A DNA stretch of 64,000 nucleotides. It comes from Galeruca laticollis. Taxonomy: Eukaryota > Arthropoda > Insecta > Coleoptera > Chrysomelidae. The position numbers and the translations under genes were made by a program. Where the stretch lies: the NCBI GenBank assembly GCA_963921935.1, contig OY998175.1:172457262-172521261 (forward strand). The letters are read 5' to 3'. The notes beneath the pieces are model-generated. The model was not told the DNA's origin. It ran no database searches and worked only from the letters and a program-made list of their open reading frames with translations. Below are positions 1 to 10,460 of the stretch, one piece after another (positions within the stretch are counted from its first letter, which is position 1; each line of letters starts with the position of its first letter).

Positions 1-2
1 CA

Positions 3-740
3 CTTAGAACAGCGGCCGTTGCTCGTAAGATCGAAGATGAAGTATTTCTTGTATATGGGGTACCCAAGGTGATTTTGTGTGATAATGGTCCCCATCTTTT
101 ACGAAGCTTAGCTTCCCGATATAGCTGCTGTATCAAGCTGAATGCCAATTATCATCCAAGGGCTAACCCGTGTGAAAGAGTTAACCGTGTGATTAAGACT
201 ATGATGGCTTCCTATATCTCGGATAATCATCGTTGTTGTGACGAGCATCTCGCTCAGATAGGATGTGCGATTAGAACATCTACTCATGAAGTCACAGAGG
301 TAACACCGTATTTCGCTAATTTTGGTAGGTCTATGCTGTTGTCTGGTGCCGATTATGTTGATAATTCAGATTTAGATCTGGGAGATAGTTTGAGAACTCC
401 CGAGAGTAGTCATAATGAGGGTTTTAGGAAATTGTTCGCTGACATCAGGAAACGGTTAGAGGATGCCAATCAGAAGGCCTGTGATAGCCATAATCTGCGA
501 TGTAGGCATGTGGAGTATCTCCCGCACGATTTAGTGTGGAAGAGGAATTTTGTCCTTTCGGATGCTGCGAGGTATTACACGCGTAAGCTAGCGCCTAAGT
601 ATATAATGCCCCACTCGATAGCTAAGAGGGTATCTCCGTGGACGTATGAGTTGCATGATAAGGATGGAGCTACGGCAGGAGTATGGCACTGCAAGGACTT
701 GAAACCATACTCTACGCAACCGCCTGGAGATGAAAATTAA
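3..740 (+). CDS. Ty3/gypsy pol, C-terminal integrase part (5' end outside window)
   Basis: The reading frame is open from base 3 to the stop at 738-740 and enters from outside the window, so no start is shown. It is the C-terminal half of a retroviral-type integrase, the enzyme that joins retroelement DNA to the chromosome. The second catalytic Asp lies in VILCDNGPHL and the Glu in NPCERVNRV, 35 residues later. They are followed by the conserved STHEVTEVTPYFANFGR stretch and a basic C-terminal region (VWKRNFVLSDAARYYTRKL). The same blocks occur in the complete pol at 30128-33400, so the two elements are relatives. No break is seen in the visible part. Base composition is clearly richer in G+C than the rest of the window. 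Confidence 0.9.
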   Translation, partial: LRTAAVARKIEDEVFLVYGVPKVILCDNGPHLLRSLASRYSCCIKLNANYHPRANPCERVNRVIKTMMASYISDNHRCCDEHLAQIGCAIRTSTHEVTEVTPYFANFGRSMLLSGADYVDNSDLDLGDSLRTPESSHNEGFRKLFADIRKRLEDANQKACDSHNLRCRHVEYLPHDLVWKRNFVLSDAARYYTRKLAPKYIMPHSIAKRVSPWTYELHDKDGATAGVWHCKDLKPYSTQPPGDEN

Positions 741-758
741 CCCGGAAGGGTTAATTTT
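733..758 (+). other. Perfect 11-bp hairpin over the pol stop codon
   Basis: AAAATTAACCC (733-743) and GGGTTAATTTT (748-758) pair perfectly around a GGAA tetraloop. The pol stop codon TAA (738-740) lies inside the 5' arm, and the polypurine tract follows 9 bases later. The structure is seen directly. A role in 3' processing or plus-strand priming is only a guess. Confidence 0.6.
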
Positions 759-766
759 CTTTGACG

Positions 767-1265
767 AAAAGGAGGGAATCTGTAACGCGAAAATTTGCCG
801 AGCCGTCGGAGACTTAATTTGGCTAACCTGTCGACTGAGAGAAGTCACAGCGCTGTCGGTACGAAGTTAAAAATTTCAGTCCTCCATTTGCCGTCGAAGT
901 GTACACACACTTTATTAACTTTAAAAATTTTTGCATGTGCTCTGGGAGCCATTAGAAGTCGATAAGAAAAACCGACAATTTCGTCGTAGGGAAAGAAAAA
1001 TACGGCTGGAACCAACAGCTGGTAGCTTTGACCCGATAAGTTATTGAACCAAAAACGGTCGATGACTGTGGGTTCCTTAAGGATTTACAGGAATTGTATA
1101 TTGGTGGTAAATTTTCCGTGGACGGCGTTAGCTAGAAGGATTCATTAACAAGGTAAATGGTTGGAAAATACTTTCTCGGAATTAACAGTTTTGTAGGGGG
1201 GTTTTTTTTGTGACTCACTGATTGGAATTTAATGGGTCAGTGAGACCAGATTCCAGGAGGACTGG
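767..1265 (+). repeat. Polypurine tract and start of 3' LTR of the first gypsy element
   Basis: A purine run GAAAAGGAGGGA (767-778) precedes TGTAACGCG at 781, which has the form expected of a polypurine tract followed by the TG of an LTR. The complete gypsy at 25376 also begins TGTAAC. The sequence stays non-coding until about 1265, where errantivirus-type gag coding begins. The LTR therefore appears truncated by, or joined to, the next element. I could not identify its 3' end. Confidence 0.6.
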
Positions 1266-1270
1266 ATTAA

Positions 1271-1970
1271 AGTTCATACCCAAAATCCAGAAATAAAAAG
1301 AAGCAAAATGGAATTTTTCAGACAACAAGCATTAACTACATTCCTAGCAGGCTTACGAGAACCTTTGGGCTCAACTATAAGGGCCATGCGGCCTACTAAC
1401 CTAGCAATTGCAATTCAATATAATCAAGAAGAGAACAACATCCGATATTTGCAAAGGGGTAATAACTTGCCTCAATCATCAACTCCAGGACGATCCACAA
1501 ATAACTTTTCGGCCCAGAAACAACCAACTTATTCTCAACGACTTCTAGTTTTTACACAAACGATGGTTCAACAACAATCGACGTTCTCCAACTCTCGATG
1601 ACAACCAACGAGACAAATAAACAGCCAACTTACGCCTAAACAACCATTACAAAACATCCAAAGGCCCACATTCAATCAACCAAGACCCGAAACAAGATAA
1701 CCATTTAGGGCACCTAATCAACCGAACTTCTGGTCCAACCGACCAGGGACATCTCAACCACCAAGACCAACCCCCATGAGTATATCGACAGCGGCCACAA
1801 ATAGGAGCAGACCGTCCATCCAACACCAAGAACCTCATGAACCTCAGCCGAAGTTTACCGTCGAAGAATTGTATAACATCGAACAAAACGACAACGAAGA
1901 AGATTTTTACGAAATAGAACAACCGCTAGAAGAATTATCACTCGCCGAAGTACAAGACCTCCCGTATTAA
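1271..1970 (+). pseudogene. Errantivirus-type gag remnant
   Basis: An open segment to 1601 contains the capsid-like run FLAGLREPLGSTIRAMRP and an EENNIRYLQRGN block, features of errantivirus Gag. A Pro/Gln/Asn-rich section follows with stops around 1602 and 1700. A second open piece (1776-1970) is acidic and ends in LEELSLAEVQDLPY. The N-terminal half of a usual Gag (about 400-450 residues) is absent because the element starts inside the gene. No CCHC knuckle is visible, in keeping with errantivirus Gag proteins. It is broken by at least two stops. Confidence 0.75.
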
Positions 1971-2059
1971 GAATACGAAAATTTTCCCATAGAACCGATG
2001 ACAGAAGCAAAAACATAATAGAGCTGCATTCCTTTTCCGAAAAAAAAGAACTCCCGTAC

Positions 2060-4306
2060 ATCGAAATTTCTGACCCTCCTTTAAAACTCCTAATCGATAC
2101 AGGCTCTGCAAAATCATTCCTAACCCTAAAATAGCTTCCACTTATTTCCAAAATTTTATTAAATATGATCCTTTTACTGTCACTTCCATTTTTCAAAATT
2201 ACTCACAAAAGCATAGTGCCACGATCCCTTCATTTCCAGAATTCAAATCTCCCGAAAAACTAAAGTTTCATTTATTCAAGTTCCATGAAACCTTTGATGG
2301 CCTTATTGGTCTCGATAACTCAAAACTCTTCGATGCCCAATTAAATTTCCCTAAATCAATCCTTACTACGAAACATTCAACCATCCCTATAAAGTATTAT
2401 GAAACGAAGAAAACGCAATTCTACTCGATTCAACTTGAAGCAAATTCCATTAGTCAAGTTAGGTTACCAGTTAAATGATATCAAGGAACCGTTTTAATAC
2501 CAAGACAACAAATTCAAGGAGCAGTGATAAAAGAAAGCCTTTCCGACGCTCAAAACCAACTAGCTTGGACCGAAATCGCAAATTTTACCTCACAGCCAAT
2601 AGAATTCGCTATTACCGAGCCGATAGATTGCAAGAAGATTATTCTCGAAGAATATCACATATTTTCGATGATAACAACACCAGCACAAAGTACGAAGAAT
2701 AGCATAGACCATATAATCCAAATGGACCATCTTAATATGGAAGAAAAAGAACACATCCTCCGCCTCTGTAGAAAATATTCAGATATCTTCCATAAACCAG
2801 ATACACCTCTTAGTTTTACGAATCAAGTTAAACACCACATAAGAACGAAGGATGAAATACCGGTATATACTAAATCATACCGCTATCCATACATCCACAA
2901 AGAAGAAGTTAGAAGTCAGATAACCTCGATGCTAGATCAAGGTATAATTACACCCAGCCAATCTCCATGATCCTCTCCCATTTGGATAGTGGCAAAGAAA
3001 CCCGATTTCTCTGGAAAAATTAAATGGCGCATCGTTGTTGACTACCGCAAAGTAAATGAAAAAAACCATCGACGACCGGTATCCAATACCCAACATAACC
3101 GACATATTGGATAAACTTGGCCGATGCCAATATTTCACCACCCTGGATTTGGCGAGCGGTTTCCACCAGATAGAAATGTCCGAGGAAGATATTCCTAAAA
3201 CTGCTTTTAGTGTAGAGAACGGACACTATGAGTATGTAAGAATGCCATTCGGGCTTAAAAACGCACCCGCAACATTCCAACGGGTGATGGATAATATCTT
3301 GAAAGGACTCCAAGGCGAAATATGTTTGGTTTATATGGACAATATTATCGTGTTTTCCACATCTTTACAGGAACACATAGTTAATCTCACCAAAATATTC
3401 CAACGTCTCCGTGATACCAGACTGAAAATAAAATTAGACAAATGTGAGTTCCTAAGAAAATAAATTAGTTTCCTGGGACATATCGTCACTTCAGAGGGTA
3501 TAAAACCGAACCCAACCAAAATTAAAGCCATAGCCAATTATCCAACACCTAAGACAGCTAAAGATATCAGAGGATTCCTAGGACTTTTGGGATACTACAG
3601 AAAGTTTATAAAGGACTTCGCAAAAATGACGAAACCCCTAACAACTTGTTTGAAGAAGAATGCCAAGATCAAACATACTCCTGAATTCTTAGAATGCTTC
3701 AATACATGCAAACACCTTTTGATGAACGAACCCCTTCTACAGTACCCGGACTTTACAAGACCCTTCAATCTAACCACCGACGCTAGCAACTATGCCATAG
3801 GAGCAGTACTTTCCGAAGGACCAGTGGGCAGCGATAAACCCATAGCATTCGCTTCCAGAACGCTAAACGATAGAGAAACTAAGTATTCGACAATTGAGAA
3901 AGAGATGTTAGCTATAGTATGGGCCACCCAATACTTCCGCCCTTATTTATTCGGAAGAAAGTTTAAAATCCTCTCAGACCACCGCCCGCTTCAGTACCTC
4001 TTTTCTTAGAAAGAACCAAACTCCAAACTAGTAAGATGGCGATTAAAATTGGAAGAGTACGAATACGAAGTTGTATATAAGAAAGGAAAATTTAATACTA
4101 ACGCCGACGCCCTTTCAAGAGTGGAAATACACACCAAAGAACTGTTGGACCTAGCAAAATATGTCGATGAAGTGAACAGAAAAGTAGAATCCCCAGACGA
4201 AGAAAATGCCTCTTTATATAATAATCCACCTGAAGACAGACTCTCAGACTTTGTCAACGAAGATATTCCGGAACTGCCCGCCTCCACCGAAGAAATACTA
4301 GAATAG
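2060..4306 (+). pseudogene. Errantivirus-type pol: protease, reverse transcriptase, RNase H
   Basis: A retropepsin signature LLIDTGSAKSFL is read near 2085-2120 and is followed by many stops. The reverse transcriptase starts around 2730, with RYPYIHKEEV and the palm motifs FTTLDLASGFHQIEM (3137-3180) and VRMPFGLKNAPATFQ. The catalytic box at 3332-3343 reads YMDN instead of YxDD, so the second Asp is lost. Stops lie at about 2968, 3462 and 4008, with a frame change near 3056. RNase H follows (FNLTTDASNYAIGAV, then LSDHRPLQYLF), and the last open part ends at 4306. This pol cannot be active as it stands. Confidence 0.88.
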
Positions 4307-5790
4307 CCGAACTTAGATCAATCACAAAGAAATCAGGATGAAAATCAAGAGGAATCACAACTAAACATACAGGAAGATCAACGAGAAACATCAGACTACG
4401 AAACGAACCACACTGCAATAGAAGACCCAATATTAGGCATCCCTATATCTGAGAGACCAATCAACTACTACAACAACCAAATCATCTACAAAACAGTTAA
4501 TTACAACCCTCGATCTCCAGTAACATTACACACATCTTTCCAAACAAACAACGCATGTACGTCCAACTCTCGAAAAACGACCTTAACCCAGATATTATAA
4601 ATTTCTTTAAGAACCACCTCCAACCGAAAAGGAAATATGCATGTCTCTTCGAAAGCGACGAATTATATAAGCAAATATGCGAAACCATCAGGAAAATATT
4701 TAAAAACGATGCTTACGACCTAATTAAATGTAACGCACAACTAGAAGATGTGAATTCAGGAGAAAGGCAAAAAGACTTAATAAAAAAATACCATCAAGGC
4801 ATACTTAATCATAGAGGAATAACTGAAACAGAACTTTAAATAAGAAATCGTTATTTCTGGCCTAATTTGAAGAAAGATATCGAATACATCGTTAATTTCT
4901 GCGGTATCTGTCAAGAAAATAAATATGACAGACTCCCACCAGAACCAAAATTTATGGTCACACCTACACCCACAAAACCATTGGAAATCGTTCATATCGA
5001 TCTATTTCAAGCCAACGGACAGAAGTTCCTAACCACAATAGACGCATTTTCCAAATATGGACAGGCCTACCCAATAGAAGGAGGAAACGCAGTAAACGTA
5101 ATTGACGCTTTCCTTACATTAGTAACTCACCACGGACTACCTTCTATGATAATTGCAGATACCGGAACAGAAATTAAAAACGGAATCATGCAAGAATTTG
5201 TCGATTTTTATGAAATATCGATCCACTACTCAACTCCAGACAGTCCTCAGTCCAACGGTATGATCGAAAGATTCCACTCAACTTTGATCGAACACTTAAG
5301 AATACTCCGAAACACAAAAACGACGTTATCCATCAAAGAACAAATGCCATATGCTTTACTAGGCTACAACAACTCCGTCCACTCCTCAACAAAACTAAAA
5401 CCCATCGAAGTACCTACTAAACGGACCCCTAAATGCAAGAGACCCGTTCGACATAGATATAAAAAGAACCTAACTAAACGATTACATAGAACAACATCGC
5501 AAGAAAACGAAAGAAATCTATAGGGAAATCAACGAACGCCTTTCCGAAAATAAAAAGGCCAATATAGAAAATAGAAATGAAACGAGACAGACCCCTATCT
5601 CATACAAACCCTCTACTAGAATGTACACTAGGAAAACTTTGAAAAGAAACAAATTACTGCCTAGATTTCAACCCAAGACAGTACTAATAGAAAACGCTAT
5701 ATCGATAGACAACTACTGTACATAAGAAAAACATACAACACAAACCCGAAAAGAAAACTAATTATAAATCCTCCTCGCAGATTTGTATGC
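4307..5790 (+). pseudogene. Errantivirus-type integrase remnant
   Basis: The His-His-Cys-Cys zinc region is visible across a stop near 4838 (HQGILNHRG, then CGICQEN). The catalytic core follows in the open stretch 4867-5523. The first Asp is in VHIDLFQANGQ, the second in IIADTGTEIK and the Glu in SNGMIERFHSTL, so all three acidic residues are kept. After 5523 the frame is lost, but related C-terminal coding continues in another frame to just before env. A variable acidic linker (4307-4550) separates it from RNase H and also contains a frame change. Confidence 0.85.
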
Positions 5791-5793
5791 CTA

Positions 5794-7473
5794 ATGGGAG
5801 AAGAAATCAAAATGAGAGATCTGAAAGAAAATCCGGGAGTGCTTCCCCTCAAACTGGGACAAGCAAAGATACGTTCTAACACGTACGACTTTATACACTT
5901 TTTTGAACTACAACCTATAATGGAAGAAATCAAAACTATCGATAATCAATATCAAGCAGTAACTAAAGCCATAGAAGACGGCCTCAGCTACCCTTATTTT
6001 ACAAGCTTACAAAATTTCGATCAAGCTCTCCAATTTCAACTAAAATCAGCCAAAGAGAAAATACTATCAATTTATCCAACCTCAAGAAGGAAACGAAGAA
6101 TTCTAAACGGCTTAGGAAGTATTATCAAGTCCATCTCCGGAAACCTAGACCAGGAAGACGCCGAAATTTACAATACAGCAATACAAACGCTCCAAACAAA
6201 CCAGGAGAATATTATAAAAAACGTAAATCATCACATGAGCTTGAATTTGAAGATTTTGGGAAAGTTTAACGAAACTGTGACTCTTCTAACACACAACCAA
6301 GAAACTATTTTCGAAGAAATAGATCAAATCAGTAAAAATCTGAACAAATTTGTATTCGATTACAATCACTATCTGCAAACCAGAAATGTACTGGATGAGT
6401 TAAACCTATCCCTCCAAATTATCCCCCAACTCCGGAACGATCTAGAAGAGGCAATCACATTTTCCAGACTAAACATCCTTCACAATAGTGTCCTGAGAAA
6501 AGATGAATTAGAATGGCTAGTGACAAAAATGCTAGAACACCACAGCGAAGATCATCTCCTATATACAAAAGACGAAGACATCCTTAATTATTACGATATA
6601 ATAAGCGTAGACGCTCACTACACGAACCACACTATCGTATTTATCCTACACTTTCCCATTTTATATCCTAAGACCTTCACATACTACCACCTATTCCCAA
6701 TACCTACACAAAATTCTACCATAATTATCCCTCCAGAACCGTACCTTTTGGTTAATGAAGATACCTTCCAATACTCCGAAATTCCATGCAAAAAAACCAG
6801 TGCCGAATACTTATGCAACGAAAAAGCGCTGCAAACAACAACGAAAACTGAAGACTGCATCAACCAGATTCTTCAACTGAAAAATACAGAAGCCTCTTGC
6901 AACTATATTCCAGTGCAAATACAGAACACAATCATTCAAAGTTTATCGCACTTCCACTACGTAGCAATATTTACTGGACCCACAAAAATAACAACTAAAG
7001 GTTCCACAACGAAACCAATGGTTCTGCAAGGAGTATACCTGATCGAATTTCCACCAAACTGCGAGTTCAGAACACTAGAACAAAGGTTTATTAATTCCAA
7101 AACCACTATTGAAGGCGAACCATTAACGTTGCCACAAATTAAAACAAGCAACATACAAAAACCAACAAGATTTAAACCACTAAAGATAAACCAAGTGCCC
7201 TTAGACGACCTCCATGAACTCATTAAGCAATCAAACCAAATGGAACCAATAGAAGCCGAAAAATGGAACCACATCCACAACCATTTCTGGATGACCCCCA
7301 TCTACATAGGTGTTACAGTTCTCCTAATTTATCTTTGTTATAGGCTAAAGAATAACAGACGCAAGAGAAAAGACCAGAGAAAATCCAAACCAACAGAAGG
7401 CGAAGAGAACACCAAAGTTTTGTTCGTCCCTTACAAAACTTCCCCAGGGGATGGAGAAGTTACAGTACAGTGA
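5794..7473 (+). CDS. env: Errantivirus-type envelope glycoprotein, uninterrupted
   Basis: This is a 559-codon open frame after the integrase. Env proteins of insect errantiviruses resemble the baculovirus F fusion proteins and act in the particle membrane. Visible features are an N-terminal VLPLKLGQAKIRS block, a furin-like basic cluster SRRKRR at residues 97-102, and directly after it a fusion-peptide-like segment. A long helical region follows, then a Cys-containing ectodomain. One membrane segment lies near residues 498-518, ahead of a 41-residue basic tail. No signal peptide is seen at this ATG; in errantiviruses the env message is spliced, so the true N-terminus may lie upstream. The lack of stops contrasts with the broken gag and pol. 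Confidence 0.85.
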   Translation: MGEEIKMRDLKENPGVLPLKLGQAKIRSNTYDFIHFFELQPIMEEIKTIDNQYQAVTKAIEDGLSYPYFTSLQNFDQALQFQLKSAKEKILSIYPTSRRKRRILNGLGSIIKSISGNLDQEDAEIYNTAIQTLQTNQENIIKNVNHHMSLNLKILGKFNETVTLLTHNQETIFEEIDQISKNLNKFVFDYNHYLQTRNVLDELNLSLQIIPQLRNDLEEAITFSRLNILHNSVLRKDELEWLVTKMLEHHSEDHLLYTKDEDILNYYDIISVDAHYTNHTIVFILHFPILYPKTFTYYHLFPIPTQNSTIIIPPEPYLLVNEDTFQYSEIPCKKTSAEYLCNEKALQTTTKTEDCINQILQLKNTEASCNYIPVQIQNTIIQSLSHFHYVAIFTGPTKITTKGSTTKPMVLQGVYLIEFPPNCEFRTLEQRFINSKTTIEGEPLTLPQIKTSNIQKPTRFKPLKINQVPLDDLHELIKQSNQMEPIEAEKWNHIHNHFWMTPIYIGVTVLLIYLCYRLKNNRRKRKDQRKSKPTEGEENTKVLFVPYKTSPGDGEVTVQ

Positions 7474-7831
7474 ACCAACTTCCTGTATACAAAGCCATTA
7501 CATCTAGACGCTGAGTTTGCTAAAATCCAAGGCAACATTCGATGAAACATCCGATGCCGACGAAGCAATATTTTTTATATAAATTAAACGATCAATTTTT
7601 ATTATAGCCAGTCTGATTTTAATTATATTATTTTTACCAGTTTATTGTGTAGTTTTGTAACAGTGTAGTAAATAAAAGTGTTTCTTAAAAAGTGAGTTTT
7701 TAAGTGGCAAATCGTATTTCAGGGGAGGCTAATTACTTATTGTGGCTTATTTTGGTTCACTGTAATCTATTAAGACCTATGAGGCTGAACATAGGCACAA
7801 TGATCCAATATGGCGCCACTTAATTGCCAGT
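7459..7831 (+). repeat. Probable remnant of the errantivirus 3' LTR
   Basis: A purine-rich run (AGGGGATGGAGA) ends at 7458 and AGTTAC follows, like the AGTTA start of gypsy-type LTRs; the end of env would then overlap the LTR. A TATA-like TTTTTTATATAAATT lies near 7569-7583 and AATAAA near 7670. No second LTR is present for comparison, so the limits are uncertain. The segment ends at the poly(T) that marks the neighbouring LINE. Confidence 0.4.
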
Positions 7832-10460
7832 TTTTTTTTCCTTAACATAATGTTAATTCAACATTTCCTATTCATATATTTACCTTTTCATCTTAGCAAT
7901 CAATGATTTTATTAATATCCTTAGTGTCTAGCGATTTTACATATTTTTTAAATATTTTTTTTAGCAAACTGGTAGAATTTAATCTTCTTATATGAGTCTT
8001 ATACGTTTCTGGAAGAGAGTTAAACAAACGTGGTGCGATGAATTCGAAGTACCTAGTTCCTATTGTTTTTTTCACTGTGTTGGTTTGTACAAAATATTTT
8101 GTTTTATTTCTAATATGATAATGGTGACCAGGAGATTGCAAGTATGAGCGATTTTTAAATAAGTAAACAATTAAACTAAAAATATATAGATGCCTTATGG
8201 ACATTATATAAGTTTCGTTAAAAAGATGGTTTGTACTATAGGTTGAATCTCTAAAATGCATCATTTTTAGAATTTTTCTTTGCAGAATTTCAACCTGCTC
8301 TAGATGAGTAGGCACAGTTCCTCCCCAACCTAATATGCCATATCAAAGACGTGATTCTACAAGAGCATGATATATGATTCTAAGATGTTGTAAGTCCAGT
8401 ACTCTCCTTATATATTTGAATTTGTACAATCAACATCTCAGTGTCTTAGCTACTTCACGTGAGTGAGATGTCCATCGTAGATGTGAGTCTATTGTTAGTC
8501 CGAGATACTTTATTTCGTATTTCAGAGAAATATCAATATGTATGTTGTTAATAGTAACAGTCCTTTTTTCATAAGGAGGCAGTTTGTGTTTGTGACTAGT
8601 GAAAGGTACAATAAATGTTTTCGAATAGTTGACTGTTAAAATTTTGTGTCTCAAGATATGAAATAAATGTCTTAAATCGGTTTCTATTTTTTGTTTGATG
8701 CCTTCCCACGTACTGTTTGTATATATTATAGCAGTATCATCCGCGAATCCTATTATTTTACCTATAGAATTATAAGAGAATAGATCATTGATATACATAT
8801 TAAACAGTATTGGTCCCAGCACAGTTCACCGGGGAACCCTGAACAATATATTTTTTTCCGCACTGACCTTAAGTGATATGGGCCGATAGTTGCACATCTT
8901 TGCCTTGTTGTCTTTTTTGTAGATTGGGGTTACTATAGCTTTTTTGAAAATAGTGGGACATACGCCTTCTGCAAAGATCAAGTTTATTAAGTCGGCTATA
9001 GGTTTAGTCAATTGTTCACTTAATTTCTTAAATATTTCTGCTCGCAGTCTCTCATCTCTTCCGTAGTTACAGGCATCCAATAACAGGTCTCAGAATTTTT
9101 AGATCGCCGAGGAGGGGGTTTAGTCGGTACGGTTATTTTTTGTGCCAAGTTTTTTCCCTCTGTTACAAAGTAACTGTTAAATTCGTCTGCCATATCTGAT
9201 TTGGATGTTGTTTTGTCGTCTTTTTCATTAGGAATAAAATTAATATTATTTTTTGTTTTATTTTTGTTGTTAACTAGGTTCCACATATATTTTTTATTGC
9301 TCCCATTTCATGTATTTCGGTTCGGTAGTAGTTTTGTTTCATTATTTTAATTAGGTTATTCACGCGTTTGCGGTAAGTGATATATATATTTCTCGTTTCT
9401 CCACATTATTCAGATCTTGCTGAAACTCCCTGTAGAGATTACTTTTAGTATTAATTGCTTTCATAAGTCCTGCCGTAATCCACTTTTGACGCTTTATATA
9501 ATTTTTTTTTTAATTTTTACCACTCTGTTTTCCTATAAAAATACTTAAGATATTTAGCAATTCTTCAGCTTTTATGTTTACTTCCTTTATATTAAAGTAA
9601 TATTCCCAATTATAATTTTGCAGGTCATGTCCGATTTTTTCATAGTTCATGTATGTTTCATACTTAATAGTTTCAGAGTTTCTACAAACAGTTTTTATAG
9701 GAAGGCTCAGTAGCGTAGCTCAATGGTCTGTTATATTATTTTCATACGTTGCTGCAGTGACATTTTCAAAACATTCTGTGACTGTTCTCAGAAAGATATT
9801 GTCCAGGCAACTACGTGAATGATTTTTTATGCGTGTGTATTTATTTATCATTGAGTGTAAATTATATTCATATAATAGGTTGATATATGTGTTGACAATA
9901 TCGTTCTCATCCCTTATATTTATATTTATATCGCCAATCAATAAATGAAAATCTAATAAACAGTGATTCATTTGCTTAAGATAATTCTCTTAACACGAAA
10001 CAAAGTCCTCAGGTGAGTTGGACGGGGAACGATAAATATTTGTTAACAAAATATGTTTATTATTGTTCAAATTAATTTTTATCTGCAGAGCCTTTGAGTT
10101 TACAATGTTGATAGTTGCGCTATCTACACTTAAACTGTTTTTTACATTTACTACGACTCCATCATTTTTATTTAGTTTTCCTTTGTTATAAAATGTTTAT
10201 ATCCGTTCATACTAAAAATATCAATGTCATCAATTTGAAAAGATTACGTTAGTACAACACAATAAAAGCTGCAGTCCAATTGTTCTAACAATATTTTAAA
10301 TTGATCTATATGTGCATTTAGCTGCACATATTTTGATGTATCACACTAAGAGAACTTACATCGTTTTTGAAATATTTGTTCACTTCACTCAAAAATTCTA
10401 AAGTGTTGTAGAATTCGTAATTTATGTCTCGAATATAATCATCCATTTGTAAATTATTCC
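7832..10460 (-). pseudogene. Non-LTR retrotransposon (jockey/CR1-like LINE), ORF2 remnant
   Basis: Read on the minus strand, an endonuclease part comes first, about 10190-9720. It has GVVVNVKNSL, IYRSPSNSPEDF with one stop after it, then GDININI and SCLDNIFLR. A linker follows, then reverse transcriptase. The start of the finger region is seen (ADLINLIFAEGVCPTIFKKA, then NYRPISL at 8826-9080), then at 8430-8822 LGPILFNMYINDL and the catalytic box FADDTAII. The C-terminal domain is at 7893-8315. The conserved block between NYRPISL and VLGPILF is missing, which removes the first catalytic Asp. A run of nine Ts at 7832-7840 is the poly(A) tail on the coding strand and fixes the 3' end. Confidence 0.88.

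Larger units (their letters stand above)
1271..7831 (+). mobile_element. Degenerate errantivirus-like endogenous retroelement (gag-pol-env)
   Basis: The order is gag remnant, protease, reverse transcriptase, RNase H, integrase and envelope gene, all on the plus strand. This is the architecture of insect errantiviruses (gypsy/17.6/297 type). No 5' LTR or primer site is seen, because the element begins inside gag directly after the previous LTR. The gag and pol parts carry several nonsense codons and frameshifts, while env is uninterrupted. Downstream sequence to about 7831 has TATA-like and AATAAA signals that may be the remnant of the 3' LTR. It is an old genomic copy and cannot encode a complete particle. 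Confidence 0.88.

Noticed and set aside
7810..7822. TGGCGCC word as a retroviral primer site after the errantivirus
   Set aside because: Only seven bases match a tRNA-Lys-type site, and it is followed by ACTTAATT with no element behind it.
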